From Nocardioides sp. 1609 (GTDB lineage Bacteria; Actinomycetota; Actinomycetes; Propionibacteriales; Nocardioidaceae), in assembly GCF_004522105.1 (NCBI RefSeq), contig NZ_SPUJ01000004.1, positions 186,001-250,000 on the forward strand: a stretch of 64,000 nucleotides of DNA, given 5' to 3'. Made by a program: the position numbers and the translations under genes. The notes below the pieces were generated by a model. The model was not told the origin of the DNA. It did no database searches and saw only the letters and a program-made list of their open reading frames with translations. Below are positions 15,201 to 23,009 of the stretch, in pieces. How positions within the stretch are numbered: position 1 is the stretch's first letter; every line of letters begins with the position of its first letter.

Positions 15201-16073
15201 GTGGACCTCTCCTCCCTCTCGTTCTTCACCCTCGTCGAGCCGCCGGACGGCCCGGACGGCCCGCACGCCGCGGACGGCGCGCTCGCGCCGACCGACCTGG
15301 CCCGCAGCTCGTGGTCGCGCGAGCAGCTGCACGGCGTCGCGGTCAGCGGGGCCCTCGCGCGCACCGCCGAGCGGACCGTGGCCGCGCTCGGCCGGGACGA
15401 CCTGCGGCCGGCACGGCACACCGTCGACCTGTTCCGGCCCGCCCGGTTCGAGCCGTGCACCCTGACGGCCGAGGTGGTGCGCGAGAGCCCCCGGATCTGC
15501 CTGGTCGACGTCGCGCTGAGCCAGCACGGCGAGCGGGTCGCGCGGGCGTCCGTGCTGTTCCTCAAGGCGACCGAGTCGACCGACGCGGCGATCTGGGAGC
15601 CGGGCGACCGGCCCGGTCCGCCGCCCGTGGACGTCGCCCCGCCGACCGACCGCCCGGCGGTGCCGTTCCTGCGCAGCGACGCCGCGTGGTCCCAGGACTT
15701 CCGGCAGCACCAGAACGCCGGGCGGAAGATGTCGTGGAACGCCGCCGTCCCGGTGGTCGCCGGCGAGCGGTTGACGCCGTTCGAGGCGGCCGCGGCGACG
15801 GCGGACGGCGCCAGCCTGGTGCTCAACTGGGGCAGCGCCGGGGTGCAGCACATCAACACCGACGTCACGCTCGCGCTGGCCCGGCTGCCGCGCGGCACCG
15901 AGGTCGGGCTGGCCGCGCTCGACCGGGTCGAGGTCGAGGGGATCGCCGTCGGGACGGCGGCCGTCTTCGACCGGGAGGGCCCGATCGGCGAGGTCGTGGT
16001 GACCTCCCTGGTCAACGCGCGCCGGTCGATCAGCTTCGACCGCGAGGAGTACCGCGACCCGAACCGAGCCTGA
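15201..16073 (+). CDS. Acyl-CoA thioesterase-like protein (double hotdog)
   Basis: A 290-residue protein that looks like the TesB-like/DUF3857-independent thioesterase superfamily with two hotdog halves. WSREQLHGVAVSGALARTAERT is the first helix region, RPARHTVDLFRPARFEPCTLTAEVVRESPRICLVDV the first sheet, and WNAAVPVVAGERLTPFEAAAATADGASLVLNWG the second half. It would hydrolyse acyl-CoA. It is 51 nt downstream of ligase 2 on the same strand, and could balance CoA pools in the pathway. Start chosen from -10 spacing; 15183 is the alternative. Confidence 0.72.
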   Translation: MDLSSLSFFTLVEPPDGPDGPHAADGALAPTDLARSSWSREQLHGVAVSGALARTAERTVAALGRDDLRPARHTVDLFRPARFEPCTLTAEVVRESPRICLVDVALSQHGERVARASVLFLKATESTDAAIWEPGDRPGPPPVDVAPPTDRPAVPFLRSDAAWSQDFRQHQNAGRKMSWNAAVPVVAGERLTPFEAAAATADGASLVLNWGSAGVQHINTDVTLALARLPRGTEVGLAALDRVEVEGIAVGTAAVFDREGPIGEVVVTSLVNARRSISFDREEYRDPNRA

Positions 16074-16133
16074 GCCGCGACACGAAGACCCGAACCGGGT
16101 CGCGAGGAGCGCGCCGACCGCGGGCCCGACGCG

Positions 16134-16195
16134 TGCAATTGCCGAGGTTGGCTCGGTCTCGGCGCCGCGAGCCGAGCCAGCGTGGGCAATTGCAC
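16134..16195. terminator. Long imperfect hairpin between thioesterase and csoR
   Basis: The outer arms GTGCAATTGCC and GGCAATTGCAC are an 11-bp perfect inverted repeat; inside are TGGCTCGG and CCGAGCCA (8 bp) around a GC-rich loop. It follows the thioesterase stop by about 60 nt and precedes csoR by about 55 nt. It probably terminates the catabolic operon. The AATT-containing outer arms are unusual for a simple terminator in this DNA. Confidence 0.55.
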
Positions 16196-16224
16196 TGCTG
16201 GGCCGGTCCACGTCTTGCCTCGGG

Positions 16225-16244
16225 TACCCTAGGGGGGTAGGGTA
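16225..16244. promoter_or_regulatory. CsoR operator overlapping the csoR -10
   Basis: TACCCTAGGGGGGTAGGGTA is a perfect TACCCTA-N6-TAGGGTA dyad of the G-tract type bound by copper-sensing CsoR repressors. The right arm contains the -10 TAGGGT (16238-16243), which ends 7 nt before ATG 16251. Repressor binding would occlude the promoter and copper would release it. Confidence 0.75.
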
Positions 16245-16250
16245 ACAAGC

Positions 16251-16541
16251 ATGGACCACGGACCGGGCTACGCCAGCCACAAGGACGACTACCTCAAGCG
16301 GATGAAGCGCATCGAGGGTCAGGTGCGCGGCATCGAGCGGATGATCGAGAGCGACACCTACTGCATCGACATCCTCACGCAGGTCTCGGCCGCCACGAAG
16401 GCGCTGCAGGCCGTCGCGCTCGGGCTCGTCGACGAGCACATGGCGCACTGCGTCCTCGACGCCGCCAGGACCGGCGGGCCCGAGGCCGAGCAGAAGCTCA
16501 AGGAGGCGTCCGCGGCGATCGCGCGCCTCGTCCGGTCCTGA
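16251..16541 (+). CDS. csoR: Copper-sensing transcriptional repressor CsoR
   Basis: A 96-residue all-helical repressor of the DUF156 family. The Cu(I) ligands C38-H63-C67 are present (TYCID and DEHMAHCV), matching the C-H-C triad of mycobacterial CsoR, so copper rather than formaldehyde or nickel is the likely signal. The N-terminal helix DYLKRMKRIEGQVRGIERM is standard. It is first gene of the operon csoR-copZ-secreted protein-copA, with its own operator over the promoter. Length fits the family. Confidence 0.93.
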   Translation: MDHGPGYASHKDDYLKRMKRIEGQVRGIERMIESDTYCIDILTQVSAATKALQAVALGLVDEHMAHCVLDAARTGGPEAEQKLKEASAAIARLVRS

Positions 16542-16575
16542 CCCGGCCACCCACCGTCCCGAGAGGAACCACCCG

Positions 16576-16779
16576 ATGTCGACCACCACCTTTGCCGTCA
16601 CCGGCATGACCTGCCAGCACTGCGTCGCCTCGGTCACCGAGGAGCTCACCGAGGTCCCCGGCGTCACCGACGTCGCGGTCGACCTGGACACCGGCGCCGT
16701 GACCGTCACCAGCGACCAGCCCCTCCCCGACGGCGCCGTCCGCGCCGCCGTCGAGGAAGCGGGCTACACGCTCACATGA
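16576..16779 (+). CDS. copZ: Copper chaperone CopZ (heavy-metal-associated domain)
   Basis: A 67-residue ferredoxin-like HMA protein with the GMTCQHC metal motif (CxxC at residues 14 and 17). It would carry Cu(I) to the P-type ATPase encoded downstream and may deliver or remove copper from CsoR. GAGAGGAA lies just upstream of ATG 16576. It lies 34 nt after csoR. Cytosolic, no signal peptide. Confidence 0.93.
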   Translation: MSTTTFAVTGMTCQHCVASVTEELTEVPGVTDVAVDLDTGAVTVTSDQPLPDGAVRAAVEEAGYTLT

Positions 16780-16787
16780 CCACCCCA

Positions 16788-16834
16788 GGCCGTTCTCCGG
16801 TTCCCCCGCTCCGCTCCTCCGCCGGACAACGGCC
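16788..16834. terminator. Hairpin between copZ and the secreted protein gene
   Basis: GGCCGTT-CT-CCGG (16788-16800) pairs with CCGG-AC-AACGGCC (16822-16834), 11 pairs with one internal mismatch block. It lies between the copZ stop and ATG 16847 and has no T tract. It may attenuate transcription, so that copZ is made in excess over the membrane proteins. Confidence 0.4.
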
Positions 16835-16846
16835 CGGGGACCACGG

Positions 16847-17740
16847 ATGAGCACCCCGGTCCGGCTCGTGGTCTTCGCCCTCGGGCTGGTCGCCGTCTTC
16901 GCGGCGGCGGTCGGCATCGGCCGGGCCACCGGCCCGGTCGGCCCCGTCGGCCCGGCCGACGGTCGCGAGGTCGCCCACGCCGGCGCCCACGACACCGACA
17001 CCGACACCGACACCGACGAGCCCGGCCTCCCCGGTGGACTCGCGTCCAGCCTGGACGGCTACACGCTCGAGCTCGACCGCGCGACGCTGCGGCCCGGCAC
17101 CCGCGAGGTCGCCTTCCGGATCACCGACGAGGACGGCGACGCCGTCACCGACTACCGCGTCGAGCACGAGAAGCTGCTGCACCTGGTCGCCGTCCGCCGT
17201 GACGGTGCCGGCTACCAGCACGTCCATCCCGAGCTCGGCGCCGACGGCACCTGGCGGGTCCCGCTCGACCTGACCCCGTCCGCCTGGCGGCTCATCGCCG
17301 ACTTCACGCCGGAGGACGCCGGCGACGGGGCGGGGCTCGTCCTCGGTGTCGACCTGCTCGTGCCCGGACCGACCGACGTCGTGCCGGCCCCGCCGCTCAC
17401 CCGCACCGCGACCGTCGACGACTACACCGTGACCGTGACGGGCAGCCTCGTCGCCGGCGAGCACTCGACGCTCGAGCTCGCCGTCTCCCGGGACGGCGTC
17501 CCGGTGACCGACCTCCAGCCCTACCTCGGCGCGTACGGCCACCTCGTCGCCCTCCGCGAGGGCGACCTCGCCCACCTCCACGTGCACCCCGAGGAGGGAC
17601 CGAGCGGCCCCACCGTCGCCTTCACCGCCGAGGTGCCGAGCACCGGCCGCTACCGGCTCCACCTCGACTTCCAGCACGAGGGCGTCGTCCGCACCGCCTC
17701 CTTCGTGCTGTCGGCGGAGGCGAGCCATGACGACCACTGA
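16847..17740 (+). CDS. Membrane-anchored two-domain His protein of copper operon
   Basis: A 297-residue protein not matched to a named family. Residues 5-27 form a signal anchor, then a low-complexity [14 protein letters not shown] linker. The rest is an internal duplication: domain 1 (about 65-160) has [11 protein letters not shown]...YQHVHPE and domain 2 (about 190-285) GHLVALREG...AHLHVHPE. The conserved HLVA plus HVHPE histidines in each copy could bind metal outside the membrane. Position between copZ and copA, and a 14-nt overlap with copA, imply a role in extracytoplasmic copper handling. The function is inferred from context. Confidence 0.8.
   Translation: MSTPVRLVVFALGLVAVFAAAVGIGRATGPVGPVGPADGREVAHAGAHDTDTDTDTDEPGLPGGLASSLDGYTLELDRATLRPGTREVAFRITDEDGDAVTDYRVEHEKLLHLVAVRRDGAGYQHVHPELGADGTWRVPLDLTPSAWRLIADFTPEDAGDGAGLVLGVDLLVPGPTDVVPAPPLTRTATVDDYTVTVTGSLVAGEHSTLELAVSRDGVPVTDLQPYLGAYGHLVALREGDLAHLHVHPEEGPSGPTVAFTAEVPSTGRYRLHLDFQHEGVVRTASFVLSAEASHDDH
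16987..17018. repeat. Hexanucleotide repeat GACACC coding DTDTDTDT
   Basis: Four to five in-frame GACACC units encode alternating Asp-Thr in the linker after the membrane anchor. Length changes by six bases would keep the frame, so this is a linker variation site rather than an on/off switch. Confidence 0.6.
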
Positions 17741-19976
17741 CCTCGCCATCACCGGCATGACCTGCGCCGCCTGCGCGAACCGGATCGAGCGCAAGCTGAA
17801 CAAGCTCGACGGCGTCGAGGCCACCGTCAACTACGCCACCGAGAAGGCCCGCGTCTCCCACGCCGACGGCGTCAGCACCGACGACCTGCTGCGCACCGTC
17901 GAGGCCGCCGGGTACGCCGCCACCCTGCCCGTCGTCCCGGCCCCGGGCGACGACGCCGGGACGGCGCGGGCCGCCGACCCGACCCGGAGCCTGCGCGACC
18001 GGGTGCTCGTCTCGGCCGTGCTGAGCATCCCGGTCGTCGCGATGGCGATGGTGCCGGCGCTGCAGGTCGACGGGTGGCAGTGGCTCTCGCTCACCCTGGC
18101 CGCGCCGGTCGTCGTGTGGGGCGCGCTGCCCTTCCACCGCGCCGCCTGGACCAACCTGCGCCACGGCGCGGCCACGATGGACACCCTCGTCTCGGTCGGC
18201 ACCCTCGCGGCGTTCGGCTGGTCGCTCTACGCGCTGCTCCTCGGCACCGCCGGCGAGATCGGCATGACGCACCCCTTCCGGTTCGTCATCGAGCGGGGCG
18301 ACGGCGCCGCGATGATCTACCTCGAGGCCGCCGCCGGCGTCACCACGCTCGTGCTCACCGGGCGCTACGTCGAGGCGCGGTCGAAGCGCCGCGCCGGCGC
18401 TGCGCTCCGGGCGCTGCTCGACCTCGGGGCCCACGACGTCGCCGTCCTGCCCGAGGGTCCCGACGGCCCCGAACGCCGGGTGCCGGCCGCCGACCTCGCG
18501 GTGGGCGAGCTGTTCGTCGTCCGGCCGGGGGAGAAGGTCGCCACCGACGGCGTCGTCACCGACGGCGGCTCGGCGGTCGACGCGTCGCTGCTGACCGGCG
18601 AGTCGGTGCCGGTCGAGGTCGGCGTCGGCGACGCCGTCGTCGGGGCGACGGTCAACGTCGGCGGGCGGCTCGTCGTCCGCGCGACCCGGGTCGGCTCCGA
18701 CACCCAGCTCGCCCAGATGGCGCGGCTCGTCGAGGACGCCCAGAACGGCAAGGCGGCCGCCCAGCGGCTCGCCGACCGGATCTCCGGCGTCTTCGTGCCC
18801 GTCGTCCTCGCGCTGGCCGCGGCCACCCTCGGGTTCTGGATCGGCACCGGCGCCGGCACCGCCGCCGCGGTGACCGCCGCGGTCGCCGTGCTGGTGATCG
18901 CCTGCCCGTGCGCGCTCGGGCTCGCGACGCCGACCGCGCTGCTCGTCGGCACCGGCCGCGGCGCCCAGCTCGGCATCCTGGTCAAGGGGCCGGAGGCGCT
19001 CGAACGGGCCCGCGCCGTCGACGTCGTGCTGCTCGACAAGACCGGCACGGTCACCACCGGCACGATGACGCTGCGCGACGTCGTCCCCGCCGCCGGGGAG
19101 GACGCCGAGCGCGTGCTGCGGCTCGCCGCCTCCCTCGAGCACGCCTCCGAGCACCCGGTGGCCCGCGCGGTCGCGGCCGGCGCCGGACCGGTCGGGGGCC
19201 TGGTGCCGGTGACGTCGTTCGCGAACGTCGAGGGTCTCGGCGTCACCGGCACCGTCGACGGGCTCGACGTGGTCGTCGGTCGGCCGTCGCTGCTGGCCGA
19301 CCGCGGCCTGCGGCTCGGGCCCGACCTCGAGGCCGCTCTCGACGACGCCCGCGCGCGCGGCGGCACCGCGGTCGCCGTGGGCTGGGACGGCGCCGCACGC
19401 GGCGTCCTCGTCGTCGCCGATGCCGTCAAGCCCGAGGCCGCGGAGGCGGTCCGCCGGCTGCGCGACCTCGGCCTGACTCCGGTGCTGCTCACCGGCGACC
19501 ACGAGACGGTCGCCCGGGCCGTCGCGGCCGACGTCGGGATCGACCCCGACAGCGTGGTGGCCGGGGTGCTGCCCGCCGGCAAGGTCGACGTCGTCCGCCG
19601 CTACCAGGACGCCGGCCGAGCGGTCGCGATGGTCGGCGACGGCGTCAACGACGCCGCCGCGCTCGCGCAGGCCGACCTCGGCATCGCCCTGGGCAGCGGC
19701 TCCGACGTCGCCATCGAGGCGAGCGACCTGACCCTGGTCCGCAGCGACCTGCGCGTCGTCGCGGACGCCGTCCGGCTCTCGCGGCGCACGCTCGCGACGA
19801 TCCGGGGCAACCTGTTCTGGGCGTTCGGCTACAACGTCGCCGCGATCCCGCTCGCCGCCCTCGGCCTGCTCAACCCGATGATCGCCGGCGCCGCGATGGC
19901 GTTCTCGTCGGTCTTCGTGGTGCTCAACAGCCTGCGGCTGCGCCGGTTCCGGGCGCAGGCCGGCGCCGCAGCGTAA
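17727..19976 (+). CDS. copA: Cu(I)-translocating P1B-type ATPase CopA
   Basis: A 749-residue copper exporter. The N-terminal HMA domain carries GMTCAAC (C13, C16). Eight membrane spans are expected. The intramembrane CPC is at 393-395 ([17 protein letters not shown]), the actuator TGES at 290-293, and the phosphorylated aspartate D437 in [14 protein letters not shown] and [12 protein letters not shown] are the ATP-domain motifs, and YN and MAFSS in the last two spans complete the Cu(I) (P1B-1) signature. It overlaps the upstream secreted-protein gene by 14 nt, so translation is coupled. Confidence 0.95.
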   Translation: MTTTDLAITGMTCAACANRIERKLNKLDGVEATVNYATEKARVSHADGVSTDDLLRTVEAAGYAATLPVVPAPGDDAGTARAADPTRSLRDRVLVSAVLSIPVVAMAMVPALQVDGWQWLSLTLAAPVVVWGALPFHRAAWTNLRHGAATMDTLVSVGTLAAFGWSLYALLLGTAGEIGMTHPFRFVIERGDGAAMIYLEAAAGVTTLVLTGRYVEARSKRRAGAALRALLDLGAHDVAVLPEGPDGPERRVPAADLAVGELFVVRPGEKVATDGVVTDGGSAVDASLLTGESVPVEVGVGDAVVGATVNVGGRLVVRATRVGSDTQLAQMARLVEDAQNGKAAAQRLADRISGVFVPVVLALAAATLGFWIGTGAGTAAAVTAAVAVLVIACPCALGLATPTALLVGTGRGAQLGILVKGPEALERARAVDVVLLDKTGTVTTGTMTLRDVVPAAGEDAERVLRLAASLEHASEHPVARAVAAGAGPVGGLVPVTSFANVEGLGVTGTVDGLDVVVGRPSLLADRGLRLGPDLEAALDDARARGGTAVAVGWDGAARGVLVVADAVKPEAAEAVRRLRDLGLTPVLLTGDHETVARAVAADVGIDPDSVVAGVLPAGKVDVVRRYQDAGRAVAMVGDGVNDAAALAQADLGIALGSGSDVAIEASDLTLVRSDLRVVADAVRLSRRTLATIRGNLFWAFGYNVAAIPLAALGLLNPMIAGAAMAFSSVFVVLNSLRLRRFRAQAGAAA

Positions 19977-19979
19977 CCT
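19974..19979 (+). promoter_or_regulatory. -10 TAACCT, leaderless promoter of P450 gene
   Basis: TAACCT overlaps the copA stop codon and ends 7 nt before GTG 19987. The P450 may therefore be transcribed separately from the copper operon despite the 10-nt gap. Confidence 0.45.
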
Positions 19980-19986
19980 CACTTAT

Positions 19987-21318
19987 GTGACCGTCCGCGA
20001 GCTGCCGCCGATCCGACGCGAGGACCGGGGCCTGCCGGTCCTGGGCCGCGCCCTCGCCTACGCCCGTGACCCGCTCGCGCTGTTCGAGCGGCAGTGGGAG
20101 CACTACGGGCCGGTCGCGCCGCTGCGGGGGCTCGGCGGCACGTGGGTGATGCTGCTCGGCCCGGACGCCTGCCAGGCGGCGTTCCAGAACGGTGAGAAGG
20201 CCTTCGCCAACGGCCCGGCCTGGTCGCAGCTCGTCGGGCCGTTCTTCGACCGCGGCCTGATGCTCCTCGACTTCGACGAGCACCGGCTGCACCGGCGGAT
20301 CATGCAGGAGGCGTTCACCCGGCCGCGGCTGGAGGGGTACGCCGACGGCATGCACCCCGCGATCGAGCGGGGCCTCGCGACGTGGGCGCCGGCGCCCGGC
20401 TTCCGCTCGTACCCGGCGCTCAAGCAGCTGACCCTCGACATCGCCGCCGACATCTTCATGGGCGGTGCCGAGGACGCGACGCCCGAGGAGATGGAGCGGG
20501 TCAACCGCGCCTTCGTCGCCTGCGTGCAGGCCGCCGGTGCGCTGGTGCGCAAGGACCTGCCGCTGACCCGGTGGGGACGCGCCCACCGCGGCCGCGAGGT
20601 GCTCGAGGAGTGGCTGCGGCACTACCTGCCGTCGCGTCGGGCGCGGCTGACCGACGACCTGTTCTCCCAGCTGTGCCACATCGAGACCGCCGGGGGAGAG
20701 CGGTTCTCCGACGACGACGTCGTCAACCACATGATCTTCTTGATGATGGCCGCGCACGACACCTCGACGAGCACGCTCTCGACGATGCTGCAGCACCTCG
20801 GCCAGCACCCCGCCTGGCAGGAGCGGTGCCGCGCCGAGTCGGCGGCCCTCGGCGACCGGCCGAGCCTCGCCGAGCTCGACGGGCTCACCTCGCTCGAGCT
20901 GGTGATGAAGGAGTGCCTGCGGCTGCGCGCACCGGTGCCGGTCGTCGTGCGCCAGACCGTCAAGGACGTCGTCGTCGAGGGCGTGCGGATCCCGGCCGAC
21001 ACCTTCGTGATCGTGGCCGCCCAGTTCTCGCACCTGCGGCCGGACCTGTGGACCGACCCCACGGCGTTCGACCCCGAGCGGTTCTCCGACACCCGGCGCG
21101 AGGACCGCAGCCACCGCTTCGCGTGGGAGCCGTTCGGCGGCGGCGTCCACAAGTGCCTCGGGCTCTTCTTCGCGGGCATGGAGGTCAAGGCGGTCATGCA
21201 CCACCTGCTCCGCAGCCACGAGTGGAGCGTCGATCCGTCGTACGTCGCCCCGCTCAACAACCACTCCCTGCCGTTCCCCACCGACGGTCAGCCCGTCGAC
21301 CTCCGGAGACGACGCTGA
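19987..21318 (+). CDS. Cytochrome P450
   Basis: A 443-residue soluble P450. The I-helix oxygen-binding segment is AAHDTST at 255-261, the K-helix ExxR is E309-R312 (KECLRLR), and the heme-thiolate loop is FGGGVHKCLG with C390. No membrane anchor is visible; redox partners must come from elsewhere. The start is GTG, because the overlapping ATG is followed directly by a stop. By eye it resembles the sterol/CYP51-like actinobacterial group more than the macrolide CYP105/107 group, but the substrate is unknown. Its stop codon lies inside a 30-bp palindrome. Confidence 0.9.
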   Translation: MTVRELPPIRREDRGLPVLGRALAYARDPLALFERQWEHYGPVAPLRGLGGTWVMLLGPDACQAAFQNGEKAFANGPAWSQLVGPFFDRGLMLLDFDEHRLHRRIMQEAFTRPRLEGYADGMHPAIERGLATWAPAPGFRSYPALKQLTLDIAADIFMGGAEDATPEEMERVNRAFVACVQAAGALVRKDLPLTRWGRAHRGREVLEEWLRHYLPSRRARLTDDLFSQLCHIETAGGERFSDDDVVNHMIFLMMAAHDTSTSTLSTMLQHLGQHPAWQERCRAESAALGDRPSLAELDGLTSLELVMKECLRLRAPVPVVVRQTVKDVVVEGVRIPADTFVIVAAQFSHLRPDLWTDPTAFDPERFSDTRREDRSHRFAWEPFGGGVHKCLGLFFAGMEVKAVMHHLLRSHEWSVDPSYVAPLNNHSLPFPTDGQPVDLRRRR

Positions 21319-21344
21319 CCCGTCACCCATGGGTGACGGGTCAG
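21315..21344. terminator. 30-bp perfect palindrome after the P450 gene
   Basis: The arms CTGACCCGTCACCCA and TGGGTGACGGGTCAG are perfectly complementary with no loop, and the TGA at 21316-21318 is the P450 stop. It sits between convergent P450 and dps genes and probably acts as a terminator. It forms a pair with 21360-21385. Confidence 0.6.
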
Positions 21345-21359
21345 CGTGGAGTGCGAGGT

Positions 21360-21385
21360 GACCCGTCACCCTTGGGTGACGGGTC
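21360..21385. terminator. Second palindrome before the dps stop
   Basis: GACCCGTCACCC-TT-GGGTGACGGGTC, a 12-bp perfect stem almost identical in sequence to the palindrome at 21315. It lies 6 nt past the dps stop on the minus strand, so it would terminate dps while the other terminates the P450 gene. Confidence 0.6.
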
Positions 21386-21391
21386 GGTGGG

Positions 21392-21952
21392 TCACTCGGC
21401 AGCCGCGGCCGCGGCTTCCTCCTCGGAGCCGGCGCCGGCGGTGCTGAGCGCGCCGCTCTTGTCCTCGAGGTGGGCGCGGACGAACCAGTGGAACAGCTCG
21501 AGCTTGTCGGTCTGCCCGATGAGCATGTCCTGGCTGACGACGTCGAGCTCCTCGAGCTCCTTGATCGCGTCGCGGTAGCTGGTGATGACGCCCTGGTAGA
21601 CGAGGTCGAGGGCGCCGAGGTGCTCCTGGGTCGTCGCGCGACCGATGGAGTACTCCTCCCAGGTGCGCTCCTGGACCAGGACGCCGGGCGTGCCCTGCGG
21701 CGAGCCGCCGAGGGTCGCGATCCGCTCGGCGAGGGAGTCGCTGAACCCGCGGACCTCCTCGACCTGCGGGTCGATCATCTCGTGGACGGCGATGAAGTGC
21801 GGGCCCACCACGTTCCAGTGGACGTGCTTGAGGGTGAGGTGCAGGTCGTTGGTGGCGTGCAGACGCCCCTGCAGCAGTTCGACGACCCGCTCGGCGGCCT
21901 CGGTCGGGATGCCGGGGGTCGTGTAACGGAGCTTGCCGGTGCTAGTAGCCAT
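21392..21952 (-). CDS. dps: Dps-family DNA-binding ferritin-like protein
   Basis: A 186-residue four-helix-bundle protein. The intersubunit ferroxidase motif is visible: HLTLKHVHWNVVGPHFIAVHEMIDPQVEEVRGFSDSLAERI has the H, H, D and E positions, with GxPxGTPG following. It protects DNA and stores iron in starvation and oxidative stress. ATG 21952 is fixed by TACGTT ending 6 nt upstream. An Ala/Glu-rich C-terminal tail (AGSEEEAAAAAAE) replaces the Lys-rich tail of DNA-condensing Dps. It is divergent from the holin-like operon. Confidence 0.92.
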   Translation of the reverse strand: MATSTGKLRYTTPGIPTEAAERVVELLQGRLHATNDLHLTLKHVHWNVVGPHFIAVHEMIDPQVEEVRGFSDSLAERIATLGGSPQGTPGVLVQERTWEEYSIGRATTQEHLGALDLVYQGVITSYRDAIKELEELDVVSQDMLIGQTDKLELFHWFVRAHLEDKSGALSTAGAGSEEEAAAAAAE

Positions 21953-21958
21953 GCTTCG

Positions 21959-21964
21959 AACGTA
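21959..21964 (-). promoter_or_regulatory. -10 TACGTT, leaderless promoter of dps
   Basis: TACGTT on the minus strand lies six bases from ATG 21952. It rules in favour of this start over the upstream in-frame ATG at 21985. Confidence 0.5.
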
Positions 21965-22024
21965 GCCACGCGCGCGAAGGGGCACGTCACCGGAAGGGGT
22001 GGACCCCGTGGCCCGGGCCAGGCC

Positions 22025-22030
22025 TAGCGT
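22025..22030 (+). promoter_or_regulatory. -10 TAGCGT, leaderless promoter of holin-like operon
   Basis: TAGCGT ends 7 nt before ATG 22038. It supports this start over the in-frame ATG at 21999. Confidence 0.5.
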
Positions 22031-22037
22031 CGCTGCA

Positions 22038-22466
22038 ATGAGTGATCCCCAGCAGTCCGTCGGGCAGCCACCCCAGCCGGGTCAGCCCACGAGCACCGGT
22101 GAGCTGATCTCCCGGCTGTCGGACCAGTCGAGCCAGCTCATCCGCGACGAGATCCGGCTCGCCCAGGCCGAGACGGCGCAGAAGGTCAAGCACGGCGTCT
22201 CCGGCATCGCCGGCTTCGGCGTCGCCGGGGTGCTCGCGCTGTACGGCGTCCTCGGGCTGCTCGCGACCGCCGTCCTCGGGCTGGCCGAGGTGCTGCCCGC
22301 GTGGCTGTCGGCGCTGATCGTCTCGGTCGTCGTCCTCCTCGCCGCGGCGGCCGCCGCTCTGCTGGGCAAGAAGGAGATGGCCGAGGTCGGGGGAGTCGCC
22401 CCCACCCGCGCCGTCGAGGGCGTCAAGCAGGACGTCGAGACGCTGAAGGGCGGGCACCATGAGTGA
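22038..22466 (+). CDS. Phage holin family (DUF1469-like) membrane protein
   Basis: A 142-residue protein. A cytosolic amphipathic N-terminus (LISRLSDQSSQLIRDEIRLAQAE) leads into two membrane hairpin segments (about 55-80 and 85-110), then KKEMAEVGG and a charged tail. This is the actinobacterial holin superfamily III/DUF1469 pattern. In chromosomes these sit with DUF3618 and DUF4235 genes as here and are stress-related rather than lytic. It overlaps the DUF3618 gene by 8 nt. Confidence 0.85.
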   Translation: MSDPQQSVGQPPQPGQPTSTGELISRLSDQSSQLIRDEIRLAQAETAQKVKHGVSGIAGFGVAGVLALYGVLGLLATAVLGLAEVLPAWLSALIVSVVVLLAAAAAALLGKKEMAEVGGVAPTRAVEGVKQDVETLKGGHHE

Positions 22467-22668
22467 GTCCAACGACCCCGCGGCCATCCAGGCCGACATC
22501 GAGCGCACCCGCGCCGACTTCGCCGCGACCGTCGACCAGCTGACCGGCCGGCTCGAGGAGCGCAAGGCGCAGGCCAAGGACCTCGGGGTGAAGGTGGCCG
22601 CCGGCGGCGCCGCCGTCCTCCTCGTCCTGGTGGTCGTCCGCGTCGTCCGGTCGAGGAGGTCGTCGTGA
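22459..22668 (+). CDS. DUF3618 family protein
   Basis: A 69-residue protein. DPAAIQADIERTRADFAATVDQLTGRLEER is the DUF3618 helix, followed by one membrane span (AAVLLVLVVVRVV) and a short basic tail. It is the middle gene of a coupled three-gene operon, overlapping both neighbours (8 and 4 nt). Function unknown; probably an envelope-stress accessory protein. Confidence 0.88.
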   Translation: MSESNDPAAIQADIERTRADFAATVDQLTGRLEERKAQAKDLGVKVAAGGAAVLLVLVVVRVVRSRRSS

Positions 22669-22973
22669 GGCAGCAGCCGAAGGTCGAGGCGCAGGGCGGC
22701 AAGGCCGCCCGCGTGCTCTACAAGCCGTGGGGGATCGTGGGCAGCCTCGTCGCCGCCCTCATCGCCCGCCAGGTCTTCACCGTGGTGTGGACCAAGGTCG
22801 TGCCGGTCGATAGCGACGACCCTCCCAAGCCGCTCGAGTCGGAGTACTCCCTCGGCCAGGTCGTGCTCGCCGCCACCATCCAGGGCGCCATCTTCGCCGT
22901 CGTCAAGGCGCTCTTCCAGCGGGCCTCTGCGCGCGGTTTCCAGCGCTGGACCGGCGAGTGGCCGGGTGACTGA
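22665..22973 (+). CDS. DUF4235 family protein
   Basis: A 102-residue protein. KAARVLYKPWGIVGSLVAALIARQVF and VVLAATIQGAIFAVVKALFQRASARGFQRWTGEWPGD are the DUF4235 hallmarks, with two membrane-associated helices. GTG overlaps the previous stop (GTGA). It is the third gene in the holin-like/DUF3618/DUF4235 set. Function unknown. Confidence 0.88.
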   Translation: MRQQPKVEAQGGKAARVLYKPWGIVGSLVAALIARQVFTVVWTKVVPVDSDDPPKPLESEYSLGQVVLAATIQGAIFAVVKALFQRASARGFQRWTGEWPGD

Positions 22974-22996
22974 GGTCCTCCTGGCAGGCCTCCTGG

Positions 22997-23002
22997 TAGG
23001 CA
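22997..23002 (+). promoter_or_regulatory. -10 TAGGCA, possible leaderless promoter of PhoD-like gene
   Basis: TAGGCA(T) ends 7 nt before ATG 23010. It is a weaker match, lacking T in the last position of the hexamer. Confidence 0.35.
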
Positions 23003-23009
23003 TGGCCGC

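Noticed and set aside
12471-16709. A 1412-codon minus-strand open frame across the cyclase, ligase, thioesterase and csoR
   Set aside because: It covers four well-recognised plus-strand genes and has Arg/Gly/Asp-rich shadow composition without motifs.
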